Notes: a model not told the origin generated them from the letters alone. Shown: positions 16,211 to 26,218, counted from the stretch's first letter. The stretch is 64,000 nt of DNA from Halorientalis marina (GCF_023028345.1 NZ_CP095487.1:2108001-2172000); one strand, 5' to 3'. Translations and numbers: made by a program.

Positions 16211-17551
16211 TCAGAACGGCGCGAACGCGGCCGGGTCGGAGCCGAGAAAGAGGTCCTGGAAACCGAGTACGAGCGTGAGCAGGACCCCCGCCGGGACGAC
16301 GAGGCGGAGGACCCACAACCAGAGCGGGCCGAACCGCGAAAGGTCACCTGCTCCCTCGCGGAGTTCGTCGACGGCGTCCGCGGCGAGAACCCAGCCGACG
16401 AAGACGACCATCGCCAGGACCGACAGCGGGAGAAAGAGGCTGTACGCGAAGGTGTCGAACCAGGTGAGCCACGCCGTGTCCATCGCCGACGGAAGGCCGA
16501 GGACGAACAGCCCGACCCCGACGCCGAGGGCGAGTTTCGGCCGGGAGTAGCCGTAGTTGTCGGTCACGTACGCGACGGAGACTTCGAGCAGGCTGATCGC
16601 CGAGGAGAGCGCGGCGATGAGGACGACGGCGAAAAAGAGGACCCCGAGAACGCGGCCGAAGGGCAACTGTGCGAAGCCGCTGGCGGTGGCGACGAACAGC
16701 GCCGACGCGCCGCCTTCCGCGCCCGGCTGGATGCCGTTCGCGAAGAGGATGGGGAAGACGACGAGGCCGGCGAGTACGCCGATGAGGGTGTTGGTGACGA
16801 CGATGACGCCCCCGTCGAACGGGAGGTCGTCGTCCTCGTCGATGTACGAGGAGTAGGTGAGCATGATAGCCATCCCCAGCGAGAGCGTGAAGAAGGCCTG
16901 GCCGACGGCGAAGGGAACGACGCTGCCCGCGTTGGCGAGCATCACGTCGAGGTCGGGCGAGAGGAAGTAGCCGTAGCCGGCCATCGCGCCGTCGAGCGTG
17001 GTCACCCACGCCGCGAGGACGATCATCAGGATGACGATACTCGGGACCATCAGTTTGGTCGCCTTCTCGATGCCGTCCTCGATGCCGAGGGCGACGATGC
17101 CGACGGCGACGGACAGAAAGAGGAATTGGGCGAGGACCGCCTCGGGGCCGGACGAGACCGCCCCGAAGTAGGCGGCCGGGTCGCCGAAGTACGCGCCGGT
17201 GGCGCTCCCGAGGATGTACCGCATGACCCAGCCGCCGACGACGTTGTAGTACGAGAGGATCCAGAAGCCGGTCGCGACGCCGACGACGCCGATGAACCGC
17301 CACTCGCGGTGGCCGAGACGCTCGAAGGCGTCGATGGCGTTGATGTGCGTCCGGCGCCCGACGACGAACTCGGCCAGCAGCGCCGGGAAGCCCACGAGCA
17401 ATACGGCCACGAGGTAGAAGACGACGAAGCCCGCGCCGCCGTTGGCGGCGGTCTTGAACGGGAACTGCCAGAGGTTCCCCAGTCCGACCGCGCTGCCGAT
17501 GGCCGCGACGAGAAAGCCGACACGCGTCGCCCAGGTTTCGCGTTCGGTCAT
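16211..17551 (-). CDS. Sodium-dependent transporter, NSS/SNF family (copy 2)
   Basis: 446 residues from ATG 17551. Starts MTERETWATRVGF and carries GSAVGLGNLWQFPFKTAANGG, the NSS first-helix signature. Around twelve membrane segments. Compared with copy 1 downstream, the Trp-Arg-Phe triplet after GN is WQF here, and the following PWL is PFK; these positions line the substrate and gate region, so the two copies may carry different substrates (inference). No small MetS-like subunit is visible beside either gene. The upstream region 17552-17690 probably holds the promoter of the pair. Confidence 0.92.
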   Translation of the reverse strand: MTERETWATRVGFLVAAIGSAVGLGNLWQFPFKTAANGGAGFVVFYLVAVLLVGFPALLAEFVVGRRTHINAIDAFERLGHREWRFIGVVGVATGFWILSYYNVVGGWVMRYILGSATGAYFGDPAAYFGAVSSGPEAVLAQFLFLSVAVGIVALGIEDGIEKATKLMVPSIVILMIVLAAWVTTLDGAMAGYGYFLSPDLDVMLANAGSVVPFAVGQAFFTLSLGMAIMLTYSSYIDEDDDLPFDGGVIVVTNTLIGVLAGLVVFPILFANGIQPGAEGGASALFVATASGFAQLPFGRVLGVLFFAVVLIAALSSAISLLEVSVAYVTDNYGYSRPKLALGVGVGLFVLGLPSAMDTAWLTWFDTFAYSLFLPLSVLAMVVFVGWVLAADAVDELREGAGDLSRFGPLWLWVLRLVVPAGVLLTLVLGFQDLFLGSDPAAFAPF

Positions 17552-17690
17552 ACCACCGCCGGGGTACCGCAGCCCGGGGCATAACCCCTGCGAAACGACC
17601 CGCCGGGGAGTGCACAACGTCGGCGGAGAGTGGGCGTTCCTGTCCGTTCGAAGCCCGCGGACGGCGCCGCCGGCCGACCGGTGAATACAC

Positions 17691-18398
17691 CTACGCCTCG
17701 CCGTAGACGGGCACCGCGGCACCGCTCGTGACCCCCGTCGCCTCCGAGCAGAGCGCGAGGACGGTGTCGGCGATGTCGGCGGGGTCGACCCACGACTCGT
17801 GGTCGGCATCGGGCATCATCTCCCGGTTCATCGGCGTGTCGATTACGGACGGCATGACCGCGTTCGCCCGGACGGTGCCCCGGTTCTCCTCGGCGACGGT
17901 CTCGGTCAGGCGACGCACGCCGGCCTTCGAGGCGCGGTAGATGCCGTCGCCCTCGCCGCCCTCCAGCGAGGACCGCGAGGAGACCGAGACGATGGCGCCC
18001 TCGGCCTCCTGGAGGTGTGGGAGGGCGTGTTTCGAGGCCAGGAACATCGTCTTGAGGTTGACGTCGAAGAGGAAATCGAAGGTGTCCTCGTCGGTCTCGT
18101 GGAGCGGGTCCCCCCCACGCCACGTGCCCGCGACGTTACAGAGCGCGTCGAGGCGACCGTGTTCGTCGATCACGGTGTCGACGACGCGTTCGACGTCCCC
18201 CTCGTCGGTGAAATCGCCCTGGTGGTAGCAGACGCGGTCGGGGTCGAGGCCGAAGTCCTCGCTCTCGGGACCGACCACGTCCGCGCCGCACACCTGTGCG
18301 CCGGCGTCGTCGAACGCTTTCACGACCGCGCTCCCGAGCGATCCGCCCGCGCCGGTGACCAGTACCACCCTGTCGTCGAAGTCGAACTCGACTGGCAT
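17691..18398 (-). CDS. Short-chain dehydrogenase/reductase
   Basis: 235 residues from ATG 18398; nine upstream codons in frame are not family-like. Classical SDR: cofactor motif TGAGGSLGSA, GDFTDEGDV for the adenine side, NVAGTWRGG (NAG motif), active Ser in VSVSSRSS, and catalytic YRASK. The second strand ends ADV, with Asp where NAD-preferring members have it, so NAD(H) is likely. It reduces or oxidises an alcohol/ketone of unknown identity, in the cytoplasm. Transcribed toward 17691, separate from the GDPD gene which diverges at 18531. Confidence 0.92.
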   Translation of the reverse strand: MPVEFDFDDRVVLVTGAGGSLGSAVVKAFDDAGAQVCGADVVGPESEDFGLDPDRVCYHQGDFTDEGDVERVVDTVIDEHGRLDALCNVAGTWRGGDPLHETDEDTFDFLFDVNLKTMFLASKHALPHLQEAEGAIVSVSSRSSLEGGEGDGIYRASKAGVRRLTETVAEENRGTVRANAVMPSVIDTPMNREMMPDADHESWVDPADIADTVLALCSEATGVTSGAAVPVYGEA

Positions 18399-18530
18399 AC
18401 TCACATCCCGGGCCTGCTGGCGCATAAACGTACGTCACACGAACGGGTCGAACCGGGCCGTGTCGCTCCGTCCCCCGGGCGGGGGCGAAACGGGGGAAAA
18501 TCATTTCTCGACACGGGGTGGAGTACGACC

Positions 18531-19196
18531 GTGCGCTGTATCGCCCATCGCGGCTTCGCTGAGACGTACCCGGAGAACACGGTCGCGGCCGTTCGCGGCG
18601 CGCTGGACGACACTGGGCACGTCGAGATCGACGTGCGGCGGTGTGGTTCGGGCGATCTCGTCGTCATTCACGACGAACGGGTCGACCGCGTGACCGACGA
18701 GAGCGGACCGGTAGCCGACTTCTCCCGCGCGGAACTGGACGCGCTGGACGTGCTCGACTCCGGCGAAGGCGTCCCCGCGCTCGAAGCGGTGTTCGAGGCC
18801 GCGCCCGACGCCGAGTTCGTCCTCGAACTCAAGGAGTCGGGGCTGGCCGCCGACGCGCTCGACCTCGCCGACGACCTCGACGTCTCCGTCACCGTCTCGG
18901 CGTTCGATATCGAGGTACTCGAGTCCGCGGCGGCGGTCGGTGACGCCCCGCTCGCGTACCTCGTCACCGACGGCGAGGCGCGGACGGGCCTGGAGACGGC
19001 GGCAGCCCTCGACTGCGCCGCTATCCACCCACACTGGACGGCCTGTGTCGACGAGTTCGTCGCCGAGGCACACGAGCGGGACCTCCAGGTCAACGCCTGG
19101 ACGGTGCCGTCGCGTCGCGACGCGAGCGCCCTCGAATACGTCGGCGTCGACGGCCTCATCGTCGACCGGCCCGAGGTCGTCTCGGAGCGCGAGTAA
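18531..19196 (+). CDS. Glycerophosphodiester phosphodiesterase family protein
   Basis: 221 residues from GTG 18531. AHRGFAETYPENTVAAV with the catalytic His, then EIDVRRCGSGDLVVIHDERVDRVT (Glu, Asp and the second His) are the GDPD metal/catalytic motifs; the barrel continues to HPHWTACVDEFV and VNAWTV near the end. These enzymes split glycerophosphodiesters into sn-glycerol-3-phosphate and an alcohol; in archaea with G1P ether lipids the physiological substrate is open. No signal peptide, so cytoplasmic. Convergent with the membrane protein at 19247. Confidence 0.93.
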   Translation: MRCIAHRGFAETYPENTVAAVRGALDDTGHVEIDVRRCGSGDLVVIHDERVDRVTDESGPVADFSRAELDALDVLDSGEGVPALEAVFEAAPDAEFVLELKESGLAADALDLADDLDVSVTVSAFDIEVLESAAAVGDAPLAYLVTDGEARTGLETAAALDCAAIHPHWTACVDEFVAEAHERDLQVNAWTVPSRRDASALEYVGVDGLIVDRPEVVSERE

Positions 19197-19246
19197 GTCG
19201 GTCCGCGGAAGTGATCGGTGCCCCGACCGGCGGTCGCCGGCCGCCG

Positions 19247-19993
19247 TCAGAGCCCGCCCACGTTCTGCCGGAGCTTGATCGTGGCCGTCATGAGTGCCGT
19301 CGCGGTCATGATGACGAACACGACCTGGACGTGGCGGACGATTGCCACGTCGAGGCCCGCGAGAGTCGCGAGGTCGACGACGAGCACGAGCACGCCGAAG
19401 GTCGTCACCGGCAGGAGGTGTCTGAGCAGGGAGTCGATCATCGTCCCCTGGACCGAGGCGTCACCGAGCTGGCGGTGGCCGTAGGTCAGCCCGTATCCGG
19501 AAACGACGAGCGCGCCGATCCCTTCGACGACGGTCGACGCGACCCCGGAGCCGACGACGACGGCGGTGACGACGGCCCCGGTCGCGCCGACGGCGAACCC
19601 GGTGTCGATGGCGCGGTGGCGGCCCGTCGCCGCGGCGCCGCCGTCGGGCGAGGCCGTCGCGTTGGCCCACACCTCCCGCATCGTCAGCGAGACGAGCAAC
19701 AGGAACCCGAGGAGGACGCCGTCCCGGAACGGCGTGGCGATGGCCGTCGGTTGCGTGACCGCAGTCGCCGCCTCGACGACGCCCAGCAGACCGTAGACCG
19801 CGGCCGTCGCGCCGACGAGCGTCAGGTACGTCCAGAGCCGCTCCTGGCTCTCGATGCCGACGGCACGGCGGTTGAGGTAGGCGTAGAGCCCGAAGCGCAC
19901 GCCCAGCACGGCCATGAGGCTGAAAGCGATGAAGAAGACGAACGCGAGACCGGCGTCCGTGGCGAACACGGACTGGACGGGCACCGCGGTCAT
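19247..19993 (-). CDS. Conserved multi-pass membrane protein beside a pseudokinase
   Basis: 248 residues with about seven hydrophobic segments (first about 14-38, then roughly 55-80, 88-105, 130-150, 155-175, 190-210 and 220-242), separated by short polar loops; GLYAYLNRRAVG follows the first helix. I recognise no family and no catalytic motif. Its start codon overlaps the stop of the pseudokinase gene (ATGA, 19990-19993), so the two are translated together and may work together at the membrane, the kinase-like protein acting as cytoplasmic partner (inference). Confidence 0.75.
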   Translation of the reverse strand: MTAVPVQSVFATDAGLAFVFFIAFSLMAVLGVRFGLYAYLNRRAVGIESQERLWTYLTLVGATAAVYGLLGVVEAATAVTQPTAIATPFRDGVLLGFLLLVSLTMREVWANATASPDGGAAATGRHRAIDTGFAVGATGAVVTAVVVGSGVASTVVEGIGALVVSGYGLTYGHRQLGDASVQGTMIDSLLRHLLPVTTFGVLVLVVDLATLAGLDVAIVRHVQVVFVIMTATALMTATIKLRQNVGGL

Positions 19994-21468
19994 GCGTCGT
20001 CACCGAGTCCCCTGTTGAGGTCCGCGACGAGGTCCGTCACGGCCTCGTAGCGAGCCAGTTTCTGTTTCGCCGTCGCCTTCGCGACGAGCTCGTCGACCCA
20101 CGAGGGCACCTCCGGGTTGACCTCGCTCGGCGGCGGCGGCCGCGCGGAGAGGACGCCCGTGCGGACCTCCTCGTACGTGCCCCGGAAGGGTGCGCGGCCC
20201 GTGACGAGGTAGTACAGCACCGCGCCGAGGTGATACACGTCAGTGGAGTGGTCGACGGTTCCGTACTTCCGGTCGAAGTACTCCGGTGCCGCGAACCGTG
20301 GGTCGAGGTAGTCCGACGGCTCCCGGAAGGAGCGGACGGCGTCGAGCAGGCCGACGTTCGTGAGCAACGGGGCGGGCCGGTCGGCCATCGTCGTCCCGGG
20401 ATAGACCACGTTGTAGGGGTCGATTCCGGTGTGGACGACGCCGCGCCCGTGCGTGTGAGCGACGGCTTCGGCCAGGCGGAGCGCGTTCCAGAGGCCGTCC
20501 GTGTAGCTGAGGTCGACCCGGTCGTAGAGCGTCTCGTCGGCGTACTCGGTCGCGATCCAGAGCCCCGGCTGCTCGCCCCAGTCGTAGAGGGTCGCCACGA
20601 GATCGTGGTCGTCGACGGCCGCCCACTCGGCGAGTGCGTCGCCGACGGCCGCGACGAAGGCGTCGCCGTCCTCCTCGGGCACCGCGAACGTCCGGACTGC
20701 GATACCCTCCGCCTCGCCCCCGGCGACCGCGCGAGTCCGGTAGATCGTCGTGTAGCGCCCCTCCGTGGGCGGCGCGACGAGGTGGAGTTCGTCGAACCGG
20801 CTCTCCGCGGCGATGCGGTCGAGCCCGACGGCCGTCGCCGCTCGCTCCAGCGCCTCGGCCCGGTCCCGTCGCTTGGCGGCCTCGCTGTCCGCCTCGTCGT
20901 CGTCGGCGTCGCCGCTGGTCAGGGCTTCGACGAGCGCGTCGGGGTCCACGTCGCGTTCCTCGACCGGCGGGCCGCCGACGGCTTCGCCCTCCTCGCGGTA
21001 GATACGCCGGGGACCCGCCCCGCCCTCACCGGGGACTTGCGTCCGGCCGATGTCGCGGTTCGTCTCGGACTGGCCGTAGTAGTTGCTCCGGGCGAACCCG
21101 CGTGATATCTCGACGTGTCTGGTCCGTTCCTCGCGTTCCGCCGCGGCGTCGGCGATGCTGAGGAGGACCTCCCGGACCCGGTCGGGGTAGCGCTGTCTGA
21201 GATACGCGAGCGCGTGTCGTGTCTCCAGGTTCTCCGCGTCGTCTGCCAGCCTGTCGACGAGCCGCCAGGTGAGCGGCTCCACCGTCTCGGGGACCGCATC
21301 CGCGACGAGACAGACGCCGAACGCGGCCTGAAGTCGCGTCCGGCGGTCGCCGGCGTCGAGCGCGCTCAGCAGGGCCGGGAGTGCCCCCTCAGACCCCTCC
21401 GCATCGACCAACACGTCGCTCACGACCGCCGCCACGTCCGCTCGTCCGTCGGAACCACGCGCTGTCAT
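19990..21468 (-). CDS. Protein kinase-like protein, probable pseudokinase
   Basis: 492 residues. The first 130 are helical with HEAT-like character, followed by an acidic linker and a Hanks-type kinase fold from about 210. The fold markers APEY and STDVYHLGAVLYYLVTGRAPF are kept, but catalytic residues are not: the loop reads HTGIDPYN instead of HRDxKPxN, the DFG position reads NVG, and the Lys strand reads IAVRTF. Phosphotransfer is therefore doubtful; a scaffold or nucleotide-sensing role is more likely. No transmembrane segment, but the overlapping downstream gene is a membrane protein. Confidence 0.85.
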   Translation of the reverse strand: MTARGSDGRADVAAVVSDVLVDAEGSEGALPALLSALDAGDRRTRLQAAFGVCLVADAVPETVEPLTWRLVDRLADDAENLETRHALAYLRQRYPDRVREVLLSIADAAAEREERTRHVEISRGFARSNYYGQSETNRDIGRTQVPGEGGAGPRRIYREEGEAVGGPPVEERDVDPDALVEALTSGDADDDEADSEAAKRRDRAEALERAATAVGLDRIAAESRFDELHLVAPPTEGRYTTIYRTRAVAGGEAEGIAVRTFAVPEEDGDAFVAAVGDALAEWAAVDDHDLVATLYDWGEQPGLWIATEYADETLYDRVDLSYTDGLWNALRLAEAVAHTHGRGVVHTGIDPYNVVYPGTTMADRPAPLLTNVGLLDAVRSFREPSDYLDPRFAAPEYFDRKYGTVDHSTDVYHLGAVLYYLVTGRAPFRGTYEEVRTGVLSARPPPPSEVNPEVPSWVDELVAKATAKQKLARYEAVTDLVADLNRGLGDDA

Positions 21469-21558
21469 CGGCCCGCTCTCTACACCCCCCTTCGAAACGG
21501 GCCGTTATGTGGGTTTTGCCGGTTTCCCCGTGCCGAACCCGGGTTTCCGTGACCAGCG

Positions 21559-21566
21559 TTTATATC
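21559..21566 (+). promoter_or_regulatory. TATA box of the NUDIX gene
   Basis: TTTATATC centred about 27 bases before the ATG at 21589, standard for a leaderless haloarchaeal promoter. Just before the start codon a run of C and a run of G (CCCCC and GGGGG around 21569-21587) could pair in an RNA that began upstream. Confidence 0.6.
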
Positions 21567-21588
21567 GGCCCCCCGTCATGGTGGGGGT

Positions 21589-22056
21589 ATGGAGATCAAC
21601 GACGACCACATCCCTGAAGAGCAGTTCGCCGAGTGTCTCGCCGCAATGCCACAGCCCTGTGTCGAAATCGTCGTCGACGGACCGGACGGCGGCGTCCTGC
21701 TGGTCAAGCGAACTAACCGGCCGGCCCAGTGGGAGTGGTTCTGGCCCGGCGCCCGCCTCTACAGGGGCGAGGAACTCCGGCCCGCCGCTCGCCGCATCGC
21801 CCGCGAGGAACTCGGGATTCAGGTCGGCGTCCGCGAACTGCTCGGCGCACAGTCCCACTTCTGGGAGGAGTCGTCGGTCGAGGGGCTGGACGACCGCCAC
21901 ACCGTCAACGTCGTCTTCCACGTCGAACCGGTCGACGAGGACCCCGAAATAGAACTCGACGACCAGCACAGCGACTATCGGTTCCTGCAGGAACCCGAGC
22001 GCGGCCTCCAGGAGTACGTTCAGGCCTACATCGACGATTACGACCTGCTCGACTGA
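21589..22056 (+). CDS. NUDIX hydrolase, GDP-mannose hydrolase-like
   Basis: 155 residues. The NUDIX box is GARLYRGEELRPAARRIAR followed by EELGI: the second Gly is Ala but the metal-binding REUxEE core is intact (RIAREELG). The setting WEWFWPGARLYRGE and VEIVVDGPDGGVLLVKR resembles GDP-mannose mannosyl hydrolases, so a nucleotide-sugar substrate is plausible but not proven. Cytoplasmic. It is followed 109 bases later by the PHP-domain gene; divergent from the pseudokinase operon. Confidence 0.88.
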   Translation: MEINDDHIPEEQFAECLAAMPQPCVEIVVDGPDGGVLLVKRTNRPAQWEWFWPGARLYRGEELRPAARRIAREELGIQVGVRELLGAQSHFWEESSVEGLDDRHTVNVVFHVEPVDEDPEIELDDQHSDYRFLQEPERGLQEYVQAYIDDYDLLD

Positions 22057-22165
22057 CCCCGGTACCCGTCGCGTGTCGCCGCGACACTTATGCCCCGGCG
22101 ACCACTGTCGAACGACATCGTGATTCGATCCGCGTCCAGCACGCTCGGTCACCGTTCCGGCAGGG

Positions 22166-23806
22166 GTGGATAGCTTGCTCGCGAAGGCTGCCGAGACGGT
22201 CCGTGTCTTCCTCAACTCTCGCCCCTCGCTCCGTGGACTCTGGGCGAGCCGGAACCCCTCGTTCGACCGCGCTCACGCCATCCTCCCGTCGAACGCCGTC
22301 GTCGGCGAGCCGGTATCGCTGACGACGCAGGTCTGGGACGAGTACGAACGGCTCTATCCCGAGTTCGACGGCGAGTTCGCCGTCGACTCGACCGATCCCG
22401 ACGCGACCCACCCGGCGGGCATCGACTTCGGGTCCATCTCCGACGGCGTCCGCTCGGACGACGGGATCACCTTCGAGACGCCGGGGATACAGTACCTCAC
22501 GTTGTCCCGCGGGGGCGAGCGGTTCGTGAGCAACCCCGTCGACGTGACCGCGGCGGAGCCCGACCGGCGGACCTACTGGGGGGACATCCACCTCCACTCG
22601 CGGCTCTCGGACGGGGCGGGGAGCATCGGGAAGGGGATGCGATTCGGACGCGACGTGATGGACCTCGACGTGGTGGCCTACACGGACCACGACACGATGG
22701 GGTTTTTCATCCCGCCACAGCTCCAGCGCCGGCGGATGCACCGGCGGTACTTCGAGGAGATGAAAGCCGCCACTCACGAGTATCACGACCCCGGTGAGTT
22801 CGTCACGCTGTTCGGCTACGAGTGGACCAAACAGCCCAACAAGGGCGGTCACATCAACGTCTACTTCGACGCGGCCGTCGACGAGGCGGAGCTGTTCGAC
22901 TCGCTCGACCCGGCGACGAACACCTACGAGAAGCTGTGGCGACGCCTCGACCAGTGGCGCGAGCGGACGGGTAACGACGCCCTGACGATTCCACATCACA
23001 CCGCGGAGAAGATGTACCCCTTCGACTTCTCGGCGATGGACTACGACGACGACCTCGCGCCGCTCGTGGAGGTCTACTCCCAGTGGGGCAGCAGCGAGAT
23101 GCCGGGAGCCGCCGGGAACCCTGCGCCGCTGGAGATGGGCCAGGGCGAAGTCGAGACGCCGGGCCACTACGTGCAGGACGCACTGGCGATGGGCCACCGC
23201 GTCGGCATGATAGCGGGGGCGGACTACCACGGCCCGTTCCCGGGGCACTCCCTGATCCACGCCGACCCGCACTTCCCTGCGCTGTCGGAGTGGCGCGAGG
23301 ACGGCGTCGGCTGGGGCCACATCTGGCGGCTCTGGAGCGAGGGGAGCTACCCCGGCGGGCTGACGGCGTTTCGCGCCCCCGAACTCACCCGCGAGGCCGT
23401 CTTCGATAGCCTTCGGAGCCGCCGCGTCTACGGCACGACACAGCCGGACCGGATTCTCGTGGACTTCGAGATCGACGGCGTCGCGGTCGGCGAACACGAC
23501 AGCGAAGTCACGGTCCCGTCGGCCGAGTCGAGTCGGACCGTCTCCTGGCGCGTCGCCGGGACCGCACCGCTTTCGAGCGTGACGGTCGTCAGGAACAACG
23601 AGCCCTGGACGGTCGTCGAGGGCACCGACGACGCCGACGCCGACCTGGCGACCTACACGGCCGAGGGGTCCCGGACCGACGACGACCCGATAACGGGCAT
23701 GGGGTTCGAGGAACAGGGGACCGACGCGGACTGCTACTACCTCCGCGTCCGGCAGGCGGACGGCGGAATGGCCTGGGCCGGCCCGCTCTGGGTCGCCGAG
23801 GACTGA
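22166..23806 (+). CDS. PHP-domain metallohydrolase, DUF3604-like
   Basis: 546 residues from GTG 22166; no clear ribosome site, so the start could be slightly different. After about 130 residues of beta-rich N-terminal domain comes the PHP signature YWGDIHLHSRLSDG (HxH), then YTDHDTMG, IPHHTAEKMYP and ADYHGPFPGH, which supply the His/Asp metal ligands of PHP enzymes. The C-terminal about 130 residues are beta-rich. PHP proteins hydrolyse phosphoesters with two or three metals; DUF3604 members have no firm substrate. No signal peptide. The gene is not overlapped with its neighbours. Confidence 0.85.
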   Translation: MDSLLAKAAETVRVFLNSRPSLRGLWASRNPSFDRAHAILPSNAVVGEPVSLTTQVWDEYERLYPEFDGEFAVDSTDPDATHPAGIDFGSISDGVRSDDGITFETPGIQYLTLSRGGERFVSNPVDVTAAEPDRRTYWGDIHLHSRLSDGAGSIGKGMRFGRDVMDLDVVAYTDHDTMGFFIPPQLQRRRMHRRYFEEMKAATHEYHDPGEFVTLFGYEWTKQPNKGGHINVYFDAAVDEAELFDSLDPATNTYEKLWRRLDQWRERTGNDALTIPHHTAEKMYPFDFSAMDYDDDLAPLVEVYSQWGSSEMPGAAGNPAPLEMGQGEVETPGHYVQDALAMGHRVGMIAGADYHGPFPGHSLIHADPHFPALSEWREDGVGWGHIWRLWSEGSYPGGLTAFRAPELTREAVFDSLRSRRVYGTTQPDRILVDFEIDGVAVGEHDSEVTVPSAESSRTVSWRVAGTAPLSSVTVVRNNEPWTVVEGTDDADADLATYTAEGSRTDDDPITGMGFEEQGTDADCYYLRVRQADGGMAWAGPLWVAED

Positions 23807-23867
23807 GCGCCGGCGGTCTGTGTGTCAGGGCCGCAAACTCTATCAGACATGAGAATTGCGGGAGAAC

Positions 23868-23877
23868 GGTTTACATT
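23868..23877 (+). promoter_or_regulatory. TATA element of the htr-rhodopsin operon
   Basis: GGTTTACATT about 28 bases upstream of ATG 23900, with a purine-rich BRE-like GGGAGAAC before it. It is the only promoter-like element ahead of the transducer-rhodopsin pair, whose genes are 2 bases apart. Confidence 0.5.
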
Positions 23878-23899
23878 GGGTACGTCGTGAAATAGGGTA

Positions 23900-26218
23900 A
23901 TGGCAACGGATCGGCTATCGCTTATGCCGGAGTTCATCAGGAGTCGGTACACGGCTCGACTGGGGTTCGCACTGGTGATCGCGATCCTCGTCGTCGTCGC
24001 GTCCGGGTTCGTCATCAGTCAGCAGGCACAGGCGACCCTGCGTGAGGACGTCCAGGACGACCTGATGACACTCTCGGATACGCGGGCACAGCAACTGGAC
24101 ACCTGGCTCCACTCGGTGAAAGGGCACGCTCGCACCACGTCGGGACAGTCGGTGTACGCGAGCGGCGACACGGCGGAACTGAACGGCGAGTTATCGGGAC
24201 TGATCGACCGTGAGACGGTTCCGCGGGACGTGGTGGCAGTCCACGTCCTGGACACGGACAGTAACGAGATCGTCGCCTCCTCGAACGACCAGTTCGTCGG
24301 CGTCAGCCCGGCCGAACAGGGCGCACCGTTCGCGGACGATCCGCCCACATTCAGCGGCCCGGACGACACGTACGTCACCGAGCCGTTCGATATCGGCGTC
24401 GTCGACCACCCGATCATGACCGTGATGACGCCGGTCGACGGCGCGGAGGACCGGGTCATGCTCTACATGATCGATATGAAGTCCCGGACCGACGCGATCT
24501 CGGGCGAACAAGGCGAGACGTTCACGGTCGTCGTGAACGAGGACGGGCGGTACGTCTCCCACCCGAACGCCTCGAAGATCATGTCCGAACACGACGGGAT
24601 GGTCGGCAGTGACGGGAACGAGAGCGGGTTCATGTCGGTCCAGCGTGACGGCGAGACCCTGCTGATGGCGACGACGGCCATGACGGAGGAAGACTGGACC
24701 GTGATGACCCACTCGCCGGCGGCCCAGGCCTACGCCCTCGGGCAACAGATCAACGCCGACCTGATCGGCCTCATCCTGCTCGCGGTCATCAACCTCGGAC
24801 TCATCGGCGTGACCATCGGGTCGGGCACCGCGATCTCGCTCCGACGGCTGGCGAACCGGGCGGAATCGATGGCCGACGGTGATCTGGACGTCGACCTCCG
24901 CTCCGCCCGCGAGGACGAGATCGGCTCCGTGTTCGCTTCCTTCGACCGTATGCGTGACTCCCTGCGCGCCAACATTCGCGAAGCCGAGGAGGCCAAAACC
25001 GAAGCGGAGGAGGCCAGAAGCGAGGCAGAGGAAGCCAGAAGCGAGGCCGAGCGCGAACGCGAGGAAGCACGCGCGATCAACCAACAGCTCGAACGGAAAG
25101 CCGAGGAGTACGGGGACGTCCTCGGTGCGGTCGCGGCGGGCGACCTGACCGTCCGGGCCGACGCGGACGTGGACAACGAGGCGATGGCCGAGATCGCAGA
25201 GGCGATCAACGAGGCGATTTCCGACCTCGAAGCGACCATCGCGAACACCCAGTCGTTCGCCCAGAACGTCCTCGAATCCGGCGAGGAACTGGGCGAGAAC
25301 GCCGAGGCCGTCAGCGAGGCCTCCGAACAGGTCAGGCAGTCGATCCGCGAGATCTACGACGGCGCGAGCGAACAGAGCGAGAGCCTGCTCGACGCCGCCG
25401 ACGACATGGAGAACCTCTCCGCGACGGCCCAGCAGGTCGCTGCCTCCGCACAGCAGGTCGCCGAGACCTCCCGCAACGCGGCTGAAGTCGGGGAGACCGG
25501 CCGCGAAGCCGCCCAGGAGGCCATCCAGGGGATGAACGCAATCGAGTCCGAGACGGATGCGGCCGTCGCGGAGATGAACGCCCTCGACGACGAGCTGAGC
25601 GAGATCGGTGACATCGTGAACGTCATCACCGAAATCGTCGAGCAGACGAATATGCTCGCGCTGAACGCCTCCATCGAAGCCGCCCGCGCCGGCGAGGCCG
25701 GCGAGGGCTTCGCCGTCGTCGCCGACGAGGTCAAGAACCTCGCCGAGGAGACTCGCGACGCCGCCGAGGACATCGAGGACCGCATCGAGCGCGTCCAGGC
25801 GCAGGCGGGCGACACGGTCGACACGATGGAGACGACACAGGAGCGCATCACCGACGGCGTCGAGACGGTCGAACACACCGTCGACTCGCTCGAGAGCATC
25901 GTCGAGTACACGGAGGAACTGGACACCGGGATTCAGGAGATCGACGACGCGACGGCCGAGCAGGCCACGACGGCCCAGGAGGTCATGGAGGTGATCGACC
26001 ACCTGACCTCCATCAGCGAGGAGACCTCCGCCCAGTCCAACACCGTCGCGGAGGCGGCCGACGACCAGAGCGATTCGATCTCGGAGGTCGCCGACAGCGC
26101 CGAAGGGCTCCGCGCCCGGGCAGAGGAACTGTCGAACCTCCTCGAACGGTTCGACGCGGACGCGATGAACGCGGCCGGCGCCGGCTCGACGACCACTGCG
26201 GCCACTGACGACGACTAA
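23900..26218 (+). CDS. Halobacterial transducer (methyl-accepting chemotaxis protein), Htr type
   Basis: 772 residues. TM1 about 20-42, an extracellular sensor of about 240 residues (Cache-like: [16 protein letters not shown]), TM2 about 287-308, HAMP about 310-360, a helical region with repeated EEARSEAE heptads, and the signalling domain. The hairpin tip [20 protein letters not shown] begins about residue 580; methylation helices flank it. Small Htrs for rhodopsins lack a large outer domain, so this resembles the Halobacterium HtrII design, able to bind a chemical as well as respond to light. The rhodopsin gene follows after 2 bases and is surely its partner. Output goes to CheA/CheW elsewhere. 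Confidence 0.93.
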   Translation: MATDRLSLMPEFIRSRYTARLGFALVIAILVVVASGFVISQQAQATLREDVQDDLMTLSDTRAQQLDTWLHSVKGHARTTSGQSVYASGDTAELNGELSGLIDRETVPRDVVAVHVLDTDSNEIVASSNDQFVGVSPAEQGAPFADDPPTFSGPDDTYVTEPFDIGVVDHPIMTVMTPVDGAEDRVMLYMIDMKSRTDAISGEQGETFTVVVNEDGRYVSHPNASKIMSEHDGMVGSDGNESGFMSVQRDGETLLMATTAMTEEDWTVMTHSPAAQAYALGQQINADLIGLILLAVINLGLIGVTIGSGTAISLRRLANRAESMADGDLDVDLRSAREDEIGSVFASFDRMRDSLRANIREAEEAKTEAEEARSEAEEARSEAEREREEARAINQQLERKAEEYGDVLGAVAAGDLTVRADADVDNEAMAEIAEAINEAISDLEATIANTQSFAQNVLESGEELGENAEAVSEASEQVRQSIREIYDGASEQSESLLDAADDMENLSATAQQVAASAQQVAETSRNAAEVGETGREAAQEAIQGMNAIESETDAAVAEMNALDDELSEIGDIVNVITEIVEQTNMLALNASIEAARAGEAGEGFAVVADEVKNLAEETRDAAEDIEDRIERVQAQAGDTVDTMETTQERITDGVETVEHTVDSLESIVEYTEELDTGIQEIDDATAEQATTAQEVMEVIDHLTSISEETSAQSNTVAEAADDQSDSISEVADSAEGLRARAEELSNLLERFDADAMNAAGAGSTTTAATDDD

